Assembly (NCBI GenBank): GCA_035645145.1
Contig: DASQNC010000007.1
Coordinates: 1-64,000, forward strand
Direction: 5' to 3'
DNA length: 64,000 bases
Source of the DNA: Azospirillaceae bacterium
GTDB lineage: Bacteria > Pseudomonadota > Alphaproteobacteria > Azospirillales > Azospirillaceae
The notes under the pieces were generated by a model. It made no database searches, was not told where the DNA came from, and saw only the letters and a list, made by a program, of their open reading frames with translations. The number at the start of each line of letters is the position of its first letter. Position 1 is the first letter of the stretch. The translations under genes and the position numbers were made by a program. Positions 22,583-31,840 of this stretch are shown in pieces.

Positions 22583-23374
22583 ATGAGCCCGTCCGGTCCG
22601 ATCCCCCTTGTCGGTGTCCCCGCCTGCGCGCAGGAGGTCGGCGGCTACCCGTCCTACACGGCGGGCGAGAAGTACGTCCGCGCGGTGTCGGAAGGCGCCA
22701 AGGCGCTGCCCGTCATCATCCCGCCCCTGGGGTCGGGGATCGACGTCGATGATCTGGCCGCGCGGCTGGACGGGTTGCTGGTCACCGGAAGCCTGTCCAA
22801 CGTCGAGCCGCACCGGTACGGCGGCGGGCCGGACCTGTCGCTTCCGCCCCACGATCCGGCGCGCGACGCCACCACCTTGCCGCTGATCCAGGCCTGCCTG
22901 CGCCGCAGCGTTCCGATCCTGGCCATCTGCCGCGGTCTGCAGGAGCTGAACGTGGCGATGGGCGGGACCCTGCACGCCCGCGTCCACGACGTTCCGGGCC
23001 GGATGGACCACCGCGCCCGCGGGCAGACGCCCGAGGAGCGCTACGCGCCCGCGCACCCCGTCCGCATCCTGCCCGGCGGGCTGCTTGCCGGCATCGCCGG
23101 CACCGGGGAGGCCCCCGGGGAAGCGACGGTCAATTCGCTCCACTGGCAGGGCATCGACCGCTTGGCACCCGGCCTGCGGGTCGAGGCCGAAGCACCGGAC
23201 GGAACCATCGAGGCGGTGTCGGTGGAGATGGCGGGCGCCTTCGCACTGGCCGTGCAATGGCACCCGGAATGGCGGTTCGCCGAAAACCCGCTGTCGACCG
23301 GTCTGCTGGCCGCCTTCGGCGAGGCGGCACGGTCGCGCGCGCTGGCGCGGACGCGCCGGGTGGCAGCGGAGTAG
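22583..23374 (+). CDS. Gamma-glutamyl-gamma-aminobutyrate hydrolase-like class I amidotransferase (PuuD family)
   Basis: The 263-residue protein is a class I glutamine-amidotransferase-fold hydrolase of peptidase family C26. The nucleophile elbow is ILAICRGLQELNVAMGG (Cys116), and the catalytic His/Glu pair sits in QWHPEW. An early PLVGVPAC segment and a TGSLSNVEPHRYGG loop fit PuuD-like enzymes, which release GABA or other amines from gamma-glutamyl conjugates. No putrescine-pathway genes lie beside it, so the substrate is uncertain. The downstream TRAP operon is convergent, 14 bp away. Confidence 0.88.
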   Translation: MSPSGPIPLVGVPACAQEVGGYPSYTAGEKYVRAVSEGAKALPVIIPPLGSGIDVDDLAARLDGLLVTGSLSNVEPHRYGGGPDLSLPPHDPARDATTLPLIQACLRRSVPILAICRGLQELNVAMGGTLHARVHDVPGRMDHRARGQTPEERYAPAHPVRILPGGLLAGIAGTGEAPGEATVNSLHWQGIDRLAPGLRVEAEAPDGTIEAVSVEMAGAFALAVQWHPEWRFAENPLSTGLLAAFGEAARSRALARTRRVAAE

Positions 23375-23388
23375 AGGGGGCCGAACCC

Positions 23389-24726
23389 TCAGGACCCCGC
23401 GACCCAGACCACCCACAGCGACAGGGCCGGGAAGGCCGTCAGCAGGGCGATGCGGACCATGTCCGACGCCAGGAACGGCATCACGCCCCGGAACGTCTCG
23501 GACATGGGCACGTCGCGGGCCATGGAGTTGATGACGTAGACGTTCATCCCGACCGGCGGCGTGATCAGGCCGACCTCGGTCGTCACCAGCACCAGGATGC
23601 CGAACCAGATCGCCGTGTCGTCCCAGCCCATCCCGAAGTCCAACACCCGCATGGCCGGCAGGAACACCGGGATGGTCAGCAGGATCATGCTGAGGCTGTC
23701 CATCAGGCAGCCCAGCACGAAATAAAGCAGCAGGACGGCGATGACGACCGCCATGGGGTCGAACCCGCCGTCCGCGATCCACGCGGCCAGATCCGCCGGC
23801 ATCCGCGTGAACGCCAGGAAGGCGTTGAAGATGTCCGCACCCAGCAGGATCAGGAAGATCATAGCCGTCGTCTCGGCGGTGCCGGCGATGCAGTCCACCA
23901 GCCCGCGCCGGTCCAGTCCGCCCCGCACCCGGGCGAGCACACCCGTGGCGAACGCGCCGACCGCGGCGGCCTCGGTGGGGGTGAAGACGCCGCCGTAGAT
24001 GCCGCCGATCACCACGGTGAAGATGAGCACGACCGGCCAGACACCGCGAACCGCCGCCCATTTCTCCGCCGGCGTCGCACGCGCGCCGGCAGGGCCGTGC
24101 TCGGGGTGGAGGCGGACATAGACGGCGATGGCCAGCATGTACCCGGCGGTGGCGATCAGGCCGGGGACGATGGCCGCCAGGAACAGGGTGCCGATGTTCT
24201 GTTCGGCCAGGATGCCGTACACCGCGAGCACCACCGAGGGCGGAATCAGGATGCCCAGCGTCCCGCCCGCGGCGAGCGTCCCGGTGGCCAGCCGGCCGGA
24301 ATAGCCGTAGCGGCGCATCTCGGGCAGGGCCACCTGGCACATGGTGGCGGCGGTGGCGAGCGACGAGCCGCAGATGGCCCCGAACCCGGCACAGGCCCCG
24401 ATGGTCGCCATCGCCAGTCCGCCCCGGCGATGGCCGAGGAACACGTAGCCCGCGCGGTAGAGCGCGGCCGACACCCCGGCCTTGCCGGCGAAAGACCCCA
24501 TCAGCAGGAACAGCGGGATGATCGACAGGTCGTAGTTGGAAAAGCGGAAATAGGCCGCGGACTTCAGGTATGCCGCCAACGGCGCCCACCCGACCACCGA
24601 CACGTATCCCGTGGCCCCGGCCGCCATCATCGCCACCGCGATCGGCACGCGCAGCGCCAGCATCGCCATCAGCAGGGCGAACATGGCGAGGGCCAAGCCG
24701 ATGCCCTCGAACCCGAAGGCGCTCAT
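23389..24726 (-). CDS. TRAP transporter large permease (DctM family)
   Basis: The 445-residue, very hydrophobic protein has the DctM layout of about a dozen membrane segments, with landmarks RVPIAVAMMAAGATGY, SIIPLFLLMGSFAGKAG, GTLGILIPPSVVLAVYG, FTPTEAAAVGAFATG and TPPVGMNVYVINSMA. It is the channel subunit of a sodium-driven TRAP carboxylate-type transporter. The ATG at 24724-24726 overlaps the stop of the small permease by four bases (ATGA), so the two are translationally coupled. The gene is the last in the P-Q-M operon. Confidence 0.93.
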   Translation of the reverse strand: MSAFGFEGIGLALAMFALLMAMLALRVPIAVAMMAAGATGYVSVVGWAPLAAYLKSAAYFRFSNYDLSIIPLFLLMGSFAGKAGVSAALYRAGYVFLGHRRGGLAMATIGACAGFGAICGSSLATAATMCQVALPEMRRYGYSGRLATGTLAAGGTLGILIPPSVVLAVYGILAEQNIGTLFLAAIVPGLIATAGYMLAIAVYVRLHPEHGPAGARATPAEKWAAVRGVWPVVLIFTVVIGGIYGGVFTPTEAAAVGAFATGVLARVRGGLDRRGLVDCIAGTAETTAMIFLILLGADIFNAFLAFTRMPADLAAWIADGGFDPMAVVIAVLLLYFVLGCLMDSLSMILLTIPVFLPAMRVLDFGMGWDDTAIWFGILVLVTTEVGLITPPVGMNVYVINSMARDVPMSETFRGVMPFLASDMVRIALLTAFPALSLWVVWVAGS

Positions 24727-25247
24727 GCGCGCGCCTCCCGCAGGCCGCGGACGACCCCATGCGCGCACGTCGCGCACAGCACGGCCAGCGACACCAGGAT
24801 CGGCAGGAAGGCGGGCCACACCGGAACCCCGAGGACCATCGTCGTCTCGCCGTACCGGCCGGTTTCCGGATCGGGAATGCGGTCCACCATGCCGGCGTGC
24901 ATCTGGACCAGCAGCAGGACGGCGAAGCCCAGATAGACCAGGGCGCCCAGCGCGTCGAGAAGCCCCTTGGCCCAGGCCGGTGCGCGCTGGGTGAAAATGT
25001 CCACCGCCACGTTGCCGCGGCGCATCTGGCAGAGCGGCAGGAACGCGAAGACGGCCACGGCGCAGCCCATGGACACCAGCTCGTAGTCGCCCGGGATCGG
25101 ACGCCCGTACAGGTAGCGCAGGGTGACGCTGGCCACGGTCAGGAGCGTGATGGCGCCCAGGACGGTCCCGCCGAAGCCGGCGAGCCACAGCGAGACCCGC
25201 TCCAGGGCCCGTCCGACCGGGCCGGCCGCGGCACCGGCCTCAGGCAT
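24723..25247 (-). CDS. TRAP transporter small permease (DctQ family)
   Basis: The 174-residue protein has four hydrophobic segments and the DctQ hallmarks: an early TVLGAITLLTVASVTLRYLYGRPIPGDYELV stretch (described by its R-Y-x-x-G-R-P-I-P-G-D-x-E core), LPLCQMRRGNVAVDIFT, and a C-terminal MVLGVPVWPAFLPI. It anchors the large permease in the membrane. It overlaps the downstream DctM gene by four bases and the upstream DctP gene by eight, giving a tight P-Q-M operon. Confidence 0.92.
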   Translation of the reverse strand: MPEAGAAAGPVGRALERVSLWLAGFGGTVLGAITLLTVASVTLRYLYGRPIPGDYELVSMGCAVAVFAFLPLCQMRRGNVAVDIFTQRAPAWAKGLLDALGALVYLGFAVLLLVQMHAGMVDRIPDPETGRYGETTMVLGVPVWPAFLPILVSLAVLCATCAHGVVRGLREARA

Positions 25248-26283
25248 GCTTGGCGATCAGGGCGCGCGCCTCGTCCAGCAGCGCCTGACCGTCGACGCCG
25301 CGTTGCTGCATCGACATCACCCATGCCTCGACGACCGGGCGCGTCGCCTCGCGCCAGCGCGCGACCTCGTCCGCCGACAGTTCGTGGATCCGGTTGCCGC
25401 GTTGCGCCGCGGCGTCCCGTCCCTTGGCCGCCGCCGCGTCCCAGGCCTCCCCGGCCAGGCGCGAGAACGGCAGGCCGCGGTTCCGGTCCAGCACGTCGCG
25501 CAGGTCGGCGGGCAGGTTTTCGTAGGTCCGCCGGTTCATCGCCAGGATGAAGGTGGCGGTGTAGAGACCCGGTGTGCCCGGGATCACCGTGTGGGTCTTG
25601 CACAGTTCGTGCACGCGGATGGTGGGCACGACTTCCCACGGGATCACCGCGCCGTCGATGGTGCCGCGGGACAGGGCCTCGGGCACCGCGGGCACCGGCA
25701 TGCCCACCGTGTCCGCCCCCAGCGCCTTCAGCGTCTCGTTCGCCTGGCGGGTGGGGAAGCGCAGCTTCAGCCCCTTCAGGTCCTCCATGGTGCGGACCAA
25801 ACGGTCGCGCGTGTGGATGTGGCCCGGATCGTGGGCCCAGAACCCGACCGGCACCACCTCGCGGAACTCCTGGCGCAGGTGCTTGTCCGCGAACTCCGCC
25901 AGCGCCAGGCTGGTGGCCCGCGCCGACCCCGCCAGGAAGGGCAGTTCGAACACCTCGATCAGGGGGAAGCGGTTCGGGGTGTAGCCGGGCAGGGTCCACA
26001 CCATGTCGACGATCCCGTCGCGGGCCTGGTCGAACAGTTGCGGGGGCGCGCCGCCGAGCTGCATGGCGGGGAAGATCTGCACCCGGATGCGGTTCTGGCT
26101 TTCCTCCGCCAACCGCTTCGCCCACGGCTCGAACACGCCCGTCTGGCCGGTCGTCGTGGCCGGCAGGAAATGGTGCAGGCGCAATGTGACCTGGGCCTGC
26201 GCGTTGGCGCCGGAGTAGCGGGCGACGAGGGGGGCTGCCACCGCGCCGCCGAGGGTGGCCTTCACGAACTGACGCCGTCGCAT
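25240..26283 (-). CDS. TRAP transporter substrate-binding protein (DctP family)
   Basis: The 347-residue protein opens with a twin-arginine-like signal (MRRRQFVKATLGGAVAAPLVARYSG). The DctP fold follows: LRLHHFLPATTTGQTGVFEPWAKRL, RIRVQIFPAMQLGG, a MEDLKGLKLRFP loop, and VPEALSRGTIDGAVIPW near the ligand-binding Arg region. It should capture an organic acid in the periplasm and deliver it to the DctQM membrane unit encoded just behind it. The substrate is unknown; the divergently placed FAH-family hydrolase gene hints at an aromatic ring-cleavage or keto-acid product, but this is inference. Confidence 0.93.
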   Translation of the reverse strand: MRRRQFVKATLGGAVAAPLVARYSGANAQAQVTLRLHHFLPATTTGQTGVFEPWAKRLAEESQNRIRVQIFPAMQLGGAPPQLFDQARDGIVDMVWTLPGYTPNRFPLIEVFELPFLAGSARATSLALAEFADKHLRQEFREVVPVGFWAHDPGHIHTRDRLVRTMEDLKGLKLRFPTRQANETLKALGADTVGMPVPAVPEALSRGTIDGAVIPWEVVPTIRVHELCKTHTVIPGTPGLYTATFILAMNRRTYENLPADLRDVLDRNRGLPFSRLAGEAWDAAAAKGRDAAAQRGNRIHELSADEVARWREATRPVVEAWVMSMQQRGVDGQALLDEARALIAKHA

Positions 26284-26484
26284 GACGCGGACTCCTGTTG
26301 CACCCCGGCGGGGTGGCCGGGCGGTCGGCGCACTCTATAGACCGGGGTCCGGTGTCCCTCAACCCATGGCGGCCTCCCTCCATCCGCCCTGCCGTTCGGC
26401 GCTGGCCGCAGGGTGGCGCGGGGGGTAAGTTTCCATCCGGCGACGCCACGACGTCGCCGCGACCCGCCCCGAAGGGAGCCCGTC

Positions 26485-27171
26485 ATGACCTATGCCGTTC
26501 CGCTCTGGGCGCAGCCGGCCTTGCCCGTCCGGGGGGCCGATGCGCTGTTCCCGGTCCGACGCATCTACTGCGTCGGCCGCAACTACGCCGCCCACGCCCG
26601 CGAGATGGGCCACGACCCCGCCCGCGAACCCCCGTTCTTCTTCCAGAAGCCGGCGGACGCGCTGGTCCAGGACGGCGGCTTCATGCCTTACCCCCCGGCC
26701 ACCCGCGACCTGCACCACGAGATCGAACTGGTCGTGGCCCTGCACAAGGGTGGTGCGAACATCCCGGCGGACAAGGCGCTGGAGCATGTGTTCGGTTATG
26801 CGGTGGGACTGGACATGACCCGCCGCGACCTGCAGGGCGAAGCGAAGAAGGCCGGCCGGCCCTGGGACATGGGCAAGGGCTTCGACCACTCCGCCCCGTG
26901 CTCGGCCGTCGTGCCGGCCGCCGTCGCCGGGCACCCGTCGAGCGGGCGCATCTCGCTGAGCGTGAACGGGCAGACGCGCCAGGACGGCGATATCGCCGAT
27001 ATGATCTGGAGCGTGCCCGAAACCATCGTCTACCTGTCGGGCCTGGTCGAGCTGATGCCCGGCGACCTGATCTTCACCGGAACCCCGGAGGGCGTCGCCG
27101 CCTGTGCGCGGGGCGACGTGCTGGAAGGCCGGATCGACGGCATAGGCGATCTGCGCATCACCGTCGCCTGA
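26485..27171 (+). CDS. Fumarylacetoacetate hydrolase-family enzyme (fumarylpyruvate hydrolase-like)
   Basis: The 228-residue protein has the FAH C-terminal fold: [30 protein letters not shown], the metal-ligand segment [21 protein letters not shown], and [14 protein letters not shown]. Small enzymes of this type hydrolyse fumarylpyruvate or related acyl-pyruvates at the end of gentisate/aromatic catabolism, using a divalent metal. The Glu/Glu/Asp ligands appear intact. GAAGGGAG precedes the ATG at 26485. The divergent TRAP operon may import its precursor (inference). The exonuclease gene follows 38 bp downstream. Confidence 0.9.
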   Translation: MTYAVPLWAQPALPVRGADALFPVRRIYCVGRNYAAHAREMGHDPAREPPFFFQKPADALVQDGGFMPYPPATRDLHHEIELVVALHKGGANIPADKALEHVFGYAVGLDMTRRDLQGEAKKAGRPWDMGKGFDHSAPCSAVVPAAVAGHPSSGRISLSVNGQTRQDGDIADMIWSVPETIVYLSGLVELMPGDLIFTGTPEGVAACARGDVLEGRIDGIGDLRITVA

Positions 27172-27209
27172 ACCATCGCCGCTTCCGCGGTTTTCGAAAG
27201 GCCCCGCAC

Positions 27210-28004
27210 GTGCGTGTCTGCACCTGGAACATCAACTCGGTCCGCTTACGGCTGGACCTGCTTTTGAAGCTGCTCGACGAGCACGCGCCCGACGTGGTCT
27301 GCCTGCAGGAGACCAAGGTGGTGAACGACCAGTTCCCCCTGGCGGCGGTGCGGGACCGCGGCTACGTCCACATCCACGTGTCCGGCATGAAGGCCTACAA
27401 CGGCGTTGCGATCCTTTCGCGCATCCCGTTCCGGCACACCGAAACGCCGCACTGGTGCGGCCGGACCGACTGCCGCCATGCCGCCGCGGTGCTGGAAAAC
27501 GGGGTGGAGGTGCACTCCCTCTACATCCCGTCCGGCGGCGACATCCCCGATCCCGCGGTCAACGACAAGTTCGCCCACAAGCTCCAATTCCTGGACGAGC
27601 TGACGGCGTGGTGGCCGACCGCCCGCTCGGCCGAGCGGCCGATGGTGCTGACCGGCGATCTGAACATCGCGCCTTTGGAACACGACGTCTGGTCCCACAA
27701 GGAGCTGCTGGACGTGGTCAGCCACACCCCCATCGAGGTGGAGAAGCTGACGGCGATGCAGGCGTCCATCGGTTGGGTGGACGCGGTGCGCCGCTTCGTG
27801 CCCGCCGACCGGAAACTCTACACGTGGTGGAGCTACCGGGCGCAGGACTGGAACGCGTCGGATCGCGGCCGGCGGCTCGACCACGTCTGGGTGACGCCCC
27901 CGTTGGCGGCCGGGCTCAAAGGCTACAAGGTCCTGCGCGAGGCCCGCGGCTGGGAACCGAAGCCGTCCGACCACGTGCCGGTGCTGGTCGATCTGGAGCC
28001 GTAG
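27210..28004 (+). CDS. xthA: Exodeoxyribonuclease III / AP endonuclease
   Basis: The 264-residue protein belongs to the EEP/AP-endonuclease superfamily. It has the start VRVCTWNINSVRLRL, the metal ligand in VVCLQETKV, NGVAILSR, the catalytic TGDLNIAPLEHDVW, then WWSYRAQDWN, RLDHVWVTPPL and the final SDHVPVLVDL. It incises abasic sites and degrades DNA from 3' ends during base-excision repair. The start codon is GTG at 27210, as the conserved N-terminus begins exactly there. The gene may be cotranscribed with the FAH gene and converges with a methyltransferase gene ten bases away. Confidence 0.95.
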   Translation: MRVCTWNINSVRLRLDLLLKLLDEHAPDVVCLQETKVVNDQFPLAAVRDRGYVHIHVSGMKAYNGVAILSRIPFRHTETPHWCGRTDCRHAAAVLENGVEVHSLYIPSGGDIPDPAVNDKFAHKLQFLDELTAWWPTARSAERPMVLTGDLNIAPLEHDVWSHKELLDVVSHTPIEVEKLTAMQASIGWVDAVRRFVPADRKLYTWWSYRAQDWNASDRGRRLDHVWVTPPLAAGLKGYKVLREARGWEPKPSDHVPVLVDLEP

Positions 28005-28014
28005 GAGTGGCCGC

Positions 28015-28506
28015 TCAGCCGGTCTTCGCGAACATGAAGTACCGGCCGGGCTCCACCGTTTCCGGCAGGGGCAGCGGGGCCAGGTCCGGGAGGTCCAGCG
28101 GCTGGTCGCCGACCACCACGGCCCCGTTCGCCAGCAACGGCACCAGGAGCCGGGCGGCTGCCGCGGCCAGCCATCGGCTGGCCGCCTCGTCGCCGTTGCC
28201 GACATCCATGTGGGCGAGCACGGCCGGCGCGCCGATCCGGGCGCCCGCCGTGGGCAGTGTTTCCAGGAAGTCGCCGAGGATCAGGCGGTCGGGCGGCGGC
28301 AGGGACCGCGGGTGCGCCATCACTTCGCGTTCGAACACGAAGACGTCCCGGCCGGGAAGCCGTTCGACCAGATGGGAATAGGTCCGGCCGTTGCCGAGGC
28401 CGAGTTCCAGCACCGGCCCGGACAGATCGGCCACCCGTGCGGCGGCCGCGTCCAGGCAGTCGCGTTGCGCGGTCAGCCGGCGGATGAAGCTGTCGAGCCG
28501 GCTCAA
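28015..28506 (-). CDS. Small class I SAM-dependent methyltransferase-like protein
   Basis: The 163-residue protein has motif I VLELGLGNGRTYSHL, then FVFEREVMAHP, an LILGDFLETLP acidic loop, and VLAHMDVGNGDEAA. This is a compact Rossmann methyltransferase without the usual C-terminal cap. The start fits MSRLDSFIRRLTAQRDCLDAA, a helix seen in relatives. It is the last gene of a three-gene set with the cyclic-nucleotide-binding protein (10 bp upstream) and the unusual ABC exporter, so it probably works with them. Its substrate is unknown. It could also be a SAM-binding protein without activity. Confidence 0.75.
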   Translation of the reverse strand: MSRLDSFIRRLTAQRDCLDAAAARVADLSGPVLELGLGNGRTYSHLVERLPGRDVFVFEREVMAHPRSLPPPDRLILGDFLETLPTAGARIGAPAVLAHMDVGNGDEAASRWLAAAAARLLVPLLANGAVVVGDQPLDLPDLAPLPLPETVEPGRYFMFAKTG

Positions 28507-28516
28507 CGCACCTCCC

Positions 28517-28975
28517 TCAGCCCTTCGTGGCCACGGCCTCGCGCAACTGCCGGGTGGTTTTTTCCAGGCGCTGGGCCAGGACGCGCATGATCTCCACCGC
28601 CATCTGCGGGAACTCGGTGATCAGGCGGAAGAACAGTTCCTTCGAGATGCACAGGGTATTGAGTTGGGTCGCCGCGCGGATGGTTGCCGTGCGCGGCACG
28701 TCGCACAGGATGGCGATTTCACCCACGAAGTCGTTCCGGCCCACGGTCGCCACCTTCAGCGGCCCGTTCGGCGTGTTCACGATGACCTCGGCCTCGCCAT
28801 CCATGATGATGTAGGCGGCGTTGCCCATCTCGTCCTGACGGAACAGGATGTCGCCGGCATTGAAGACGACCCGTTCGCTGGTGAAGGCCAGCAGCTTCAG
28901 CTTCGACTGCTCGACATTGGCGAACAGCGGGATCTTGCGCAGCAGTTCGACTTCTTCCGCCAGGCTCACAACCAT
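28517..28975 (-). CDS. Stand-alone cyclic-nucleotide-binding domain protein
   Basis: The 152-residue protein is almost entirely one cNMP-binding domain (Crp/Fnr-type beta roll) plus a C-terminal helix. It has LLRKIPLFANVEQSKLKLLAF, ILFRQDEMGNAAYIIMDGEAEVIV and the phosphate-binding cassette GEIAILCDVPRTATIRA with its conserved Glu and Arg, so binding of cAMP or cGMP is plausible. There is no DNA-binding helix-turn-helix, so it is not a classic CRP regulator. It lies 31 bp behind the ABC exporter gene and 10 bp before the methyltransferase gene, which suggests it regulates that exporter by protein contact (inference). Confidence 0.85.
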   Translation of the reverse strand: MVVSLAEEVELLRKIPLFANVEQSKLKLLAFTSERVVFNAGDILFRQDEMGNAAYIIMDGEAEVIVNTPNGPLKVATVGRNDFVGEIAILCDVPRTATIRAATQLNTLCISKELFFRLITEFPQMAVEIMRVLAQRLEKTTRQLREAVATKG

Positions 28976-29006
28976 CCTCCCTTTCGCGGCCGATCGTCAT
29001 CGGCCG

Positions 29007-31652
29007 TCACTCCTGCCCTATGACCTCGTCGACGGGCGTGCCGGGACGTGTGACTTCGTCGAACGTCCCGTTCGCGACCAGCTGGCCGTTCTGCAGGACC
29101 AGGACACGGTCGAAGTGGCGGGCCATGCTGGGCCGGTGGACGAACCAGACGAGGCCGCGCCCCTTGCGGGCTTGAAGCGCCATGGTGTGTACCACCGCCT
29201 GGCTCGCCCCGTCGAGGCCGGCCGTGGCCTCGTTCAGGACCAGAAAATCCGGATTCTTCAGGAGCGCCCGGGCCAGAAGGACTTTCTGCCGTTGCGCGGC
29301 GGACAGCCGCGATCCGCCGATGCCGACGGGCATGTCCAGGCCGACGGACACGATGATGAGGCGCAGGTGGAGCTGTTCGACCACCGCCGCCAGCAGGCCG
29401 CCGATGCGCGTCCCCACCTGCGGCTGGCCGTAGGCCACCTTGCCGAACAGGATGTTGTCCTGGAGTGTGGCGGCCGGGTTGTAGCGGTCGGGGCGGAAGA
29501 ACGCCACGGCGCCCTTCAGATGGTCGGGCAGGTCGCGGGCGAAGACCCGCCGGGCCTCCAGGATGCGGGCCTGCATGGCCGCGTCCAGCAATCCCAGGCG
29601 GTGGCGGGCGACCACCATCTTGAAGGGCAGGCGCAGGATCTGGTCGCGGCTTTCGCCGGTCAGGGCCCCCAACCCGTCGCGCGCGACACGTTGGATGATG
29701 GGCTGGAAGGCGGGCAGGTCCTCGGCGCTGATGAAGCTGAACCGCTCGAAGAACTCGTGGCCGGGCGGCAGGTCGGCGAACAGCTCGACCATGGTTTCCG
29801 CCATCTTGACGCCCATGCGCAGGAAGTCGTCCGTCAGGCCGGTGCGGTCCAGAACCTGCAGCGTGTAGGGGTGGGTCGCCAGATTGTCGTGGGCGAACTC
29901 GGCCCGGATGGGGGACCCGAACAACAGGTTCTCGGCCACCGAGGCGTTGGTGTTGTACCGGCCGGGGTCGAACCGCTCGACCAGTTGCGCCAGCGCCGGC
30001 TCCTCCAGATGGGCTTGGACGGCCGCCCGTGCCTCCAGAATGCGCTTGGCGGCGTCGGGGTGGCGGACGGGGTCGATCCGGCCATGCAGGCCCAGGGCAT
30101 AGACGTCCGCGGTCAGGTCCACCGTGTCGAGGACATCCAACAGGCGTTGCTCCAACTCGGCCGGCGAGGAGCAGCCGGCCGCCTTGTAGTCCACCCAGTC
30201 GGCGTTGATGTCGAAGTCCGCGTTGCCCGCGGCGGCGGCCTCCATGGCGCGCCGCCTGCGCCGGATCCTGCCCTGTGCGTCGTACCGGGCCGGTCGCAAC
30301 GGCCGGTGCCGCAGCCCGTAGATCAGGTTGTCGCGGACCGTGGCGGTCAGCAGGTACGCCGTGGGGCCGACATAGGCGATCCGGCGGCCGGTCACGGCGG
30401 CCGGCAGCCGGTACAGGTCGCGGTCGCCGATCTGGACCCGCCCGCCGGACGGCGGCAGAAGCCCGGCCAGCATCATAGCCAGTTCGGTTGCGCCGCCGCC
30501 GGTCGAAATGACGGCGACGTGCCGGCCGGCCGGGATTTCCAGGCTCAAATCCTCGACGACCCTGCGGCCGGTGTCCTCGGCGATGGAGACGTTCGCCAGG
30601 TTGATCGGGCCGTCGAGCGGCCGGTCGTCCTCCGGTTCGCCGTCGAGGTCGGGCGCCTCCCGGACGCCGGCGGGTTGGAACTGCTCGACGATCTGCTCGT
30701 ACTTGACCCGTACGTCCTCCTTCTGCTGGTACCAGTCCAGGAGCTCCTTCCACGGGCCGGCGAGGTCCTTGTACGCGGCCAGCACCGCCACCAGGGCACC
30801 GAAGGTGATGGTGCCCTTGATCACCAGATAACCGCCGATGGAATAGAAGAAGAAGGGCGTGAGCTGGTTGATGAAGTTGTTCAGGAATTTGATGAAGAAC
30901 TTGCGTTGATAGATTTCGAAGCGGACGTCGTAGATGTCGCCCAGCCGGTGGGACACGTCCGCCAAGTGCCATGCGGCGGCATCGTTCGACCGGATTTCCT
31001 GGATGCCGGCGATGGACTCGCCGACCCGGTCCGAAACACTGCGCATCAGGCGCACGCGGAGCTTGCCCAGCTGGTTCACCTTGCGTTGCAGCCGGGGAAT
31101 CAGCCAGCCCTGGAAGGGGTAAAGCGCGACCGCCGCCGTGCCCAGTACGGGGTCCTGCACGAAAATGAAGGACAAATAGACCAGCAGCATGCCGCCCTGC
31201 TGGGCGGGTTGGGCAATGGCCTCGCCGATGAAGTTGCCGACGGGTTCGGTTTCGGCCGTGATCATGGAGATGATCTCGCCCGTGCTGGTCCTGCGGAAAT
31301 GGGGCAGGGGGAAGCGCAGGATCTGCGCGTACAGCGAGTACCGCAGCCGGCGCAGCATCCGCTCGTTCAGGCGGCCCTTGAACGTGTTGATGACGTACTT
31401 GAAGGCTCCGTTGATGAGGACCAAACCCAGGAACCCGACGGACAGCGTCATCAGGTACGGGATCTGGTCCAGCTCGAACCCGAAGAGCCTCTTCGGGAAT
31501 CCGCCCTCGCCGGCGATCGCCATGTCGATGATCGTCTTCGGCAGGTCGAGCGAATAGTAGACGAACGGGTAGCTGGCGGCGATCAAGACCAGCAGGATGA
31601 TCTGCTGACGCCGGCTGTGTTTCAGCGCGAACCGGAAGAGGGTGGGTTCCAT
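29007..31652 (-). CDS. ABC exporter-like protein with degenerate, enlarged nucleotide-binding domain
   Basis: The 881-residue protein begins with a type IV ABC exporter membrane domain (about 1-320) with hydrophobic helices and the coupling-helix region RTSTGEIISMITAE. The ATPase part (about 350-881) is twice normal size and lacks key residues. The Walker A position reads STGGGATEL (383-391) without Lys. The signature is LSAAQRQ (783-789), and Walker B is FLVLNEAT, with Asn807 for Asp but Glu808 kept. His839 is kept. The T-x-x-D-N-I-x-F-G motif after the Q-loop occurs three times (437-446, 569-579, 727-737), suggesting internal duplication. ATP hydrolysis in the usual way is doubtful. It heads an operon with cNMP-binding and methyltransferase genes and is divergent from a glycosyltransferase operon. 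It could be a regulator or a hetero-partner of another ATPase. Confidence 0.85.
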   Translation of the reverse strand: MEPTLFRFALKHSRRQQIILLVLIAASYPFVYYSLDLPKTIIDMAIAGEGGFPKRLFGFELDQIPYLMTLSVGFLGLVLINGAFKYVINTFKGRLNERMLRRLRYSLYAQILRFPLPHFRRTSTGEIISMITAETEPVGNFIGEAIAQPAQQGGMLLVYLSFIFVQDPVLGTAAVALYPFQGWLIPRLQRKVNQLGKLRVRLMRSVSDRVGESIAGIQEIRSNDAAAWHLADVSHRLGDIYDVRFEIYQRKFFIKFLNNFINQLTPFFFYSIGGYLVIKGTITFGALVAVLAAYKDLAGPWKELLDWYQQKEDVRVKYEQIVEQFQPAGVREAPDLDGEPEDDRPLDGPINLANVSIAEDTGRRVVEDLSLEIPAGRHVAVISTGGGATELAMMLAGLLPPSGGRVQIGDRDLYRLPAAVTGRRIAYVGPTAYLLTATVRDNLIYGLRHRPLRPARYDAQGRIRRRRRAMEAAAAGNADFDINADWVDYKAAGCSSPAELEQRLLDVLDTVDLTADVYALGLHGRIDPVRHPDAAKRILEARAAVQAHLEEPALAQLVERFDPGRYNTNASVAENLLFGSPIRAEFAHDNLATHPYTLQVLDRTGLTDDFLRMGVKMAETMVELFADLPPGHEFFERFSFISAEDLPAFQPIIQRVARDGLGALTGESRDQILRLPFKMVVARHRLGLLDAAMQARILEARRVFARDLPDHLKGAVAFFRPDRYNPAATLQDNILFGKVAYGQPQVGTRIGGLLAAVVEQLHLRLIIVSVGLDMPVGIGGSRLSAAQRQKVLLARALLKNPDFLVLNEATAGLDGASQAVVHTMALQARKGRGLVWFVHRPSMARHFDRVLVLQNGQLVANGTFDEVTRPGTPVDEVIGQE

Positions 31653-31840
31653 GCCGGAAGCGTCCCAGGATGAGCGACGCCCGCGCCGTGCCCGGCAGCG
31701 CGCAGAAGTGGGAGGCTAGCCCAACCCCAATGCCCGCGCAAACATGCGGTCTTCCGCATGGCCTTCACACCGCGGCTTTGTTAAAAATCAAACAACCAAA
31801 ACTCGCGCCTTTGCAGCGCAGCCCGCCCATGTGAGGGTCC

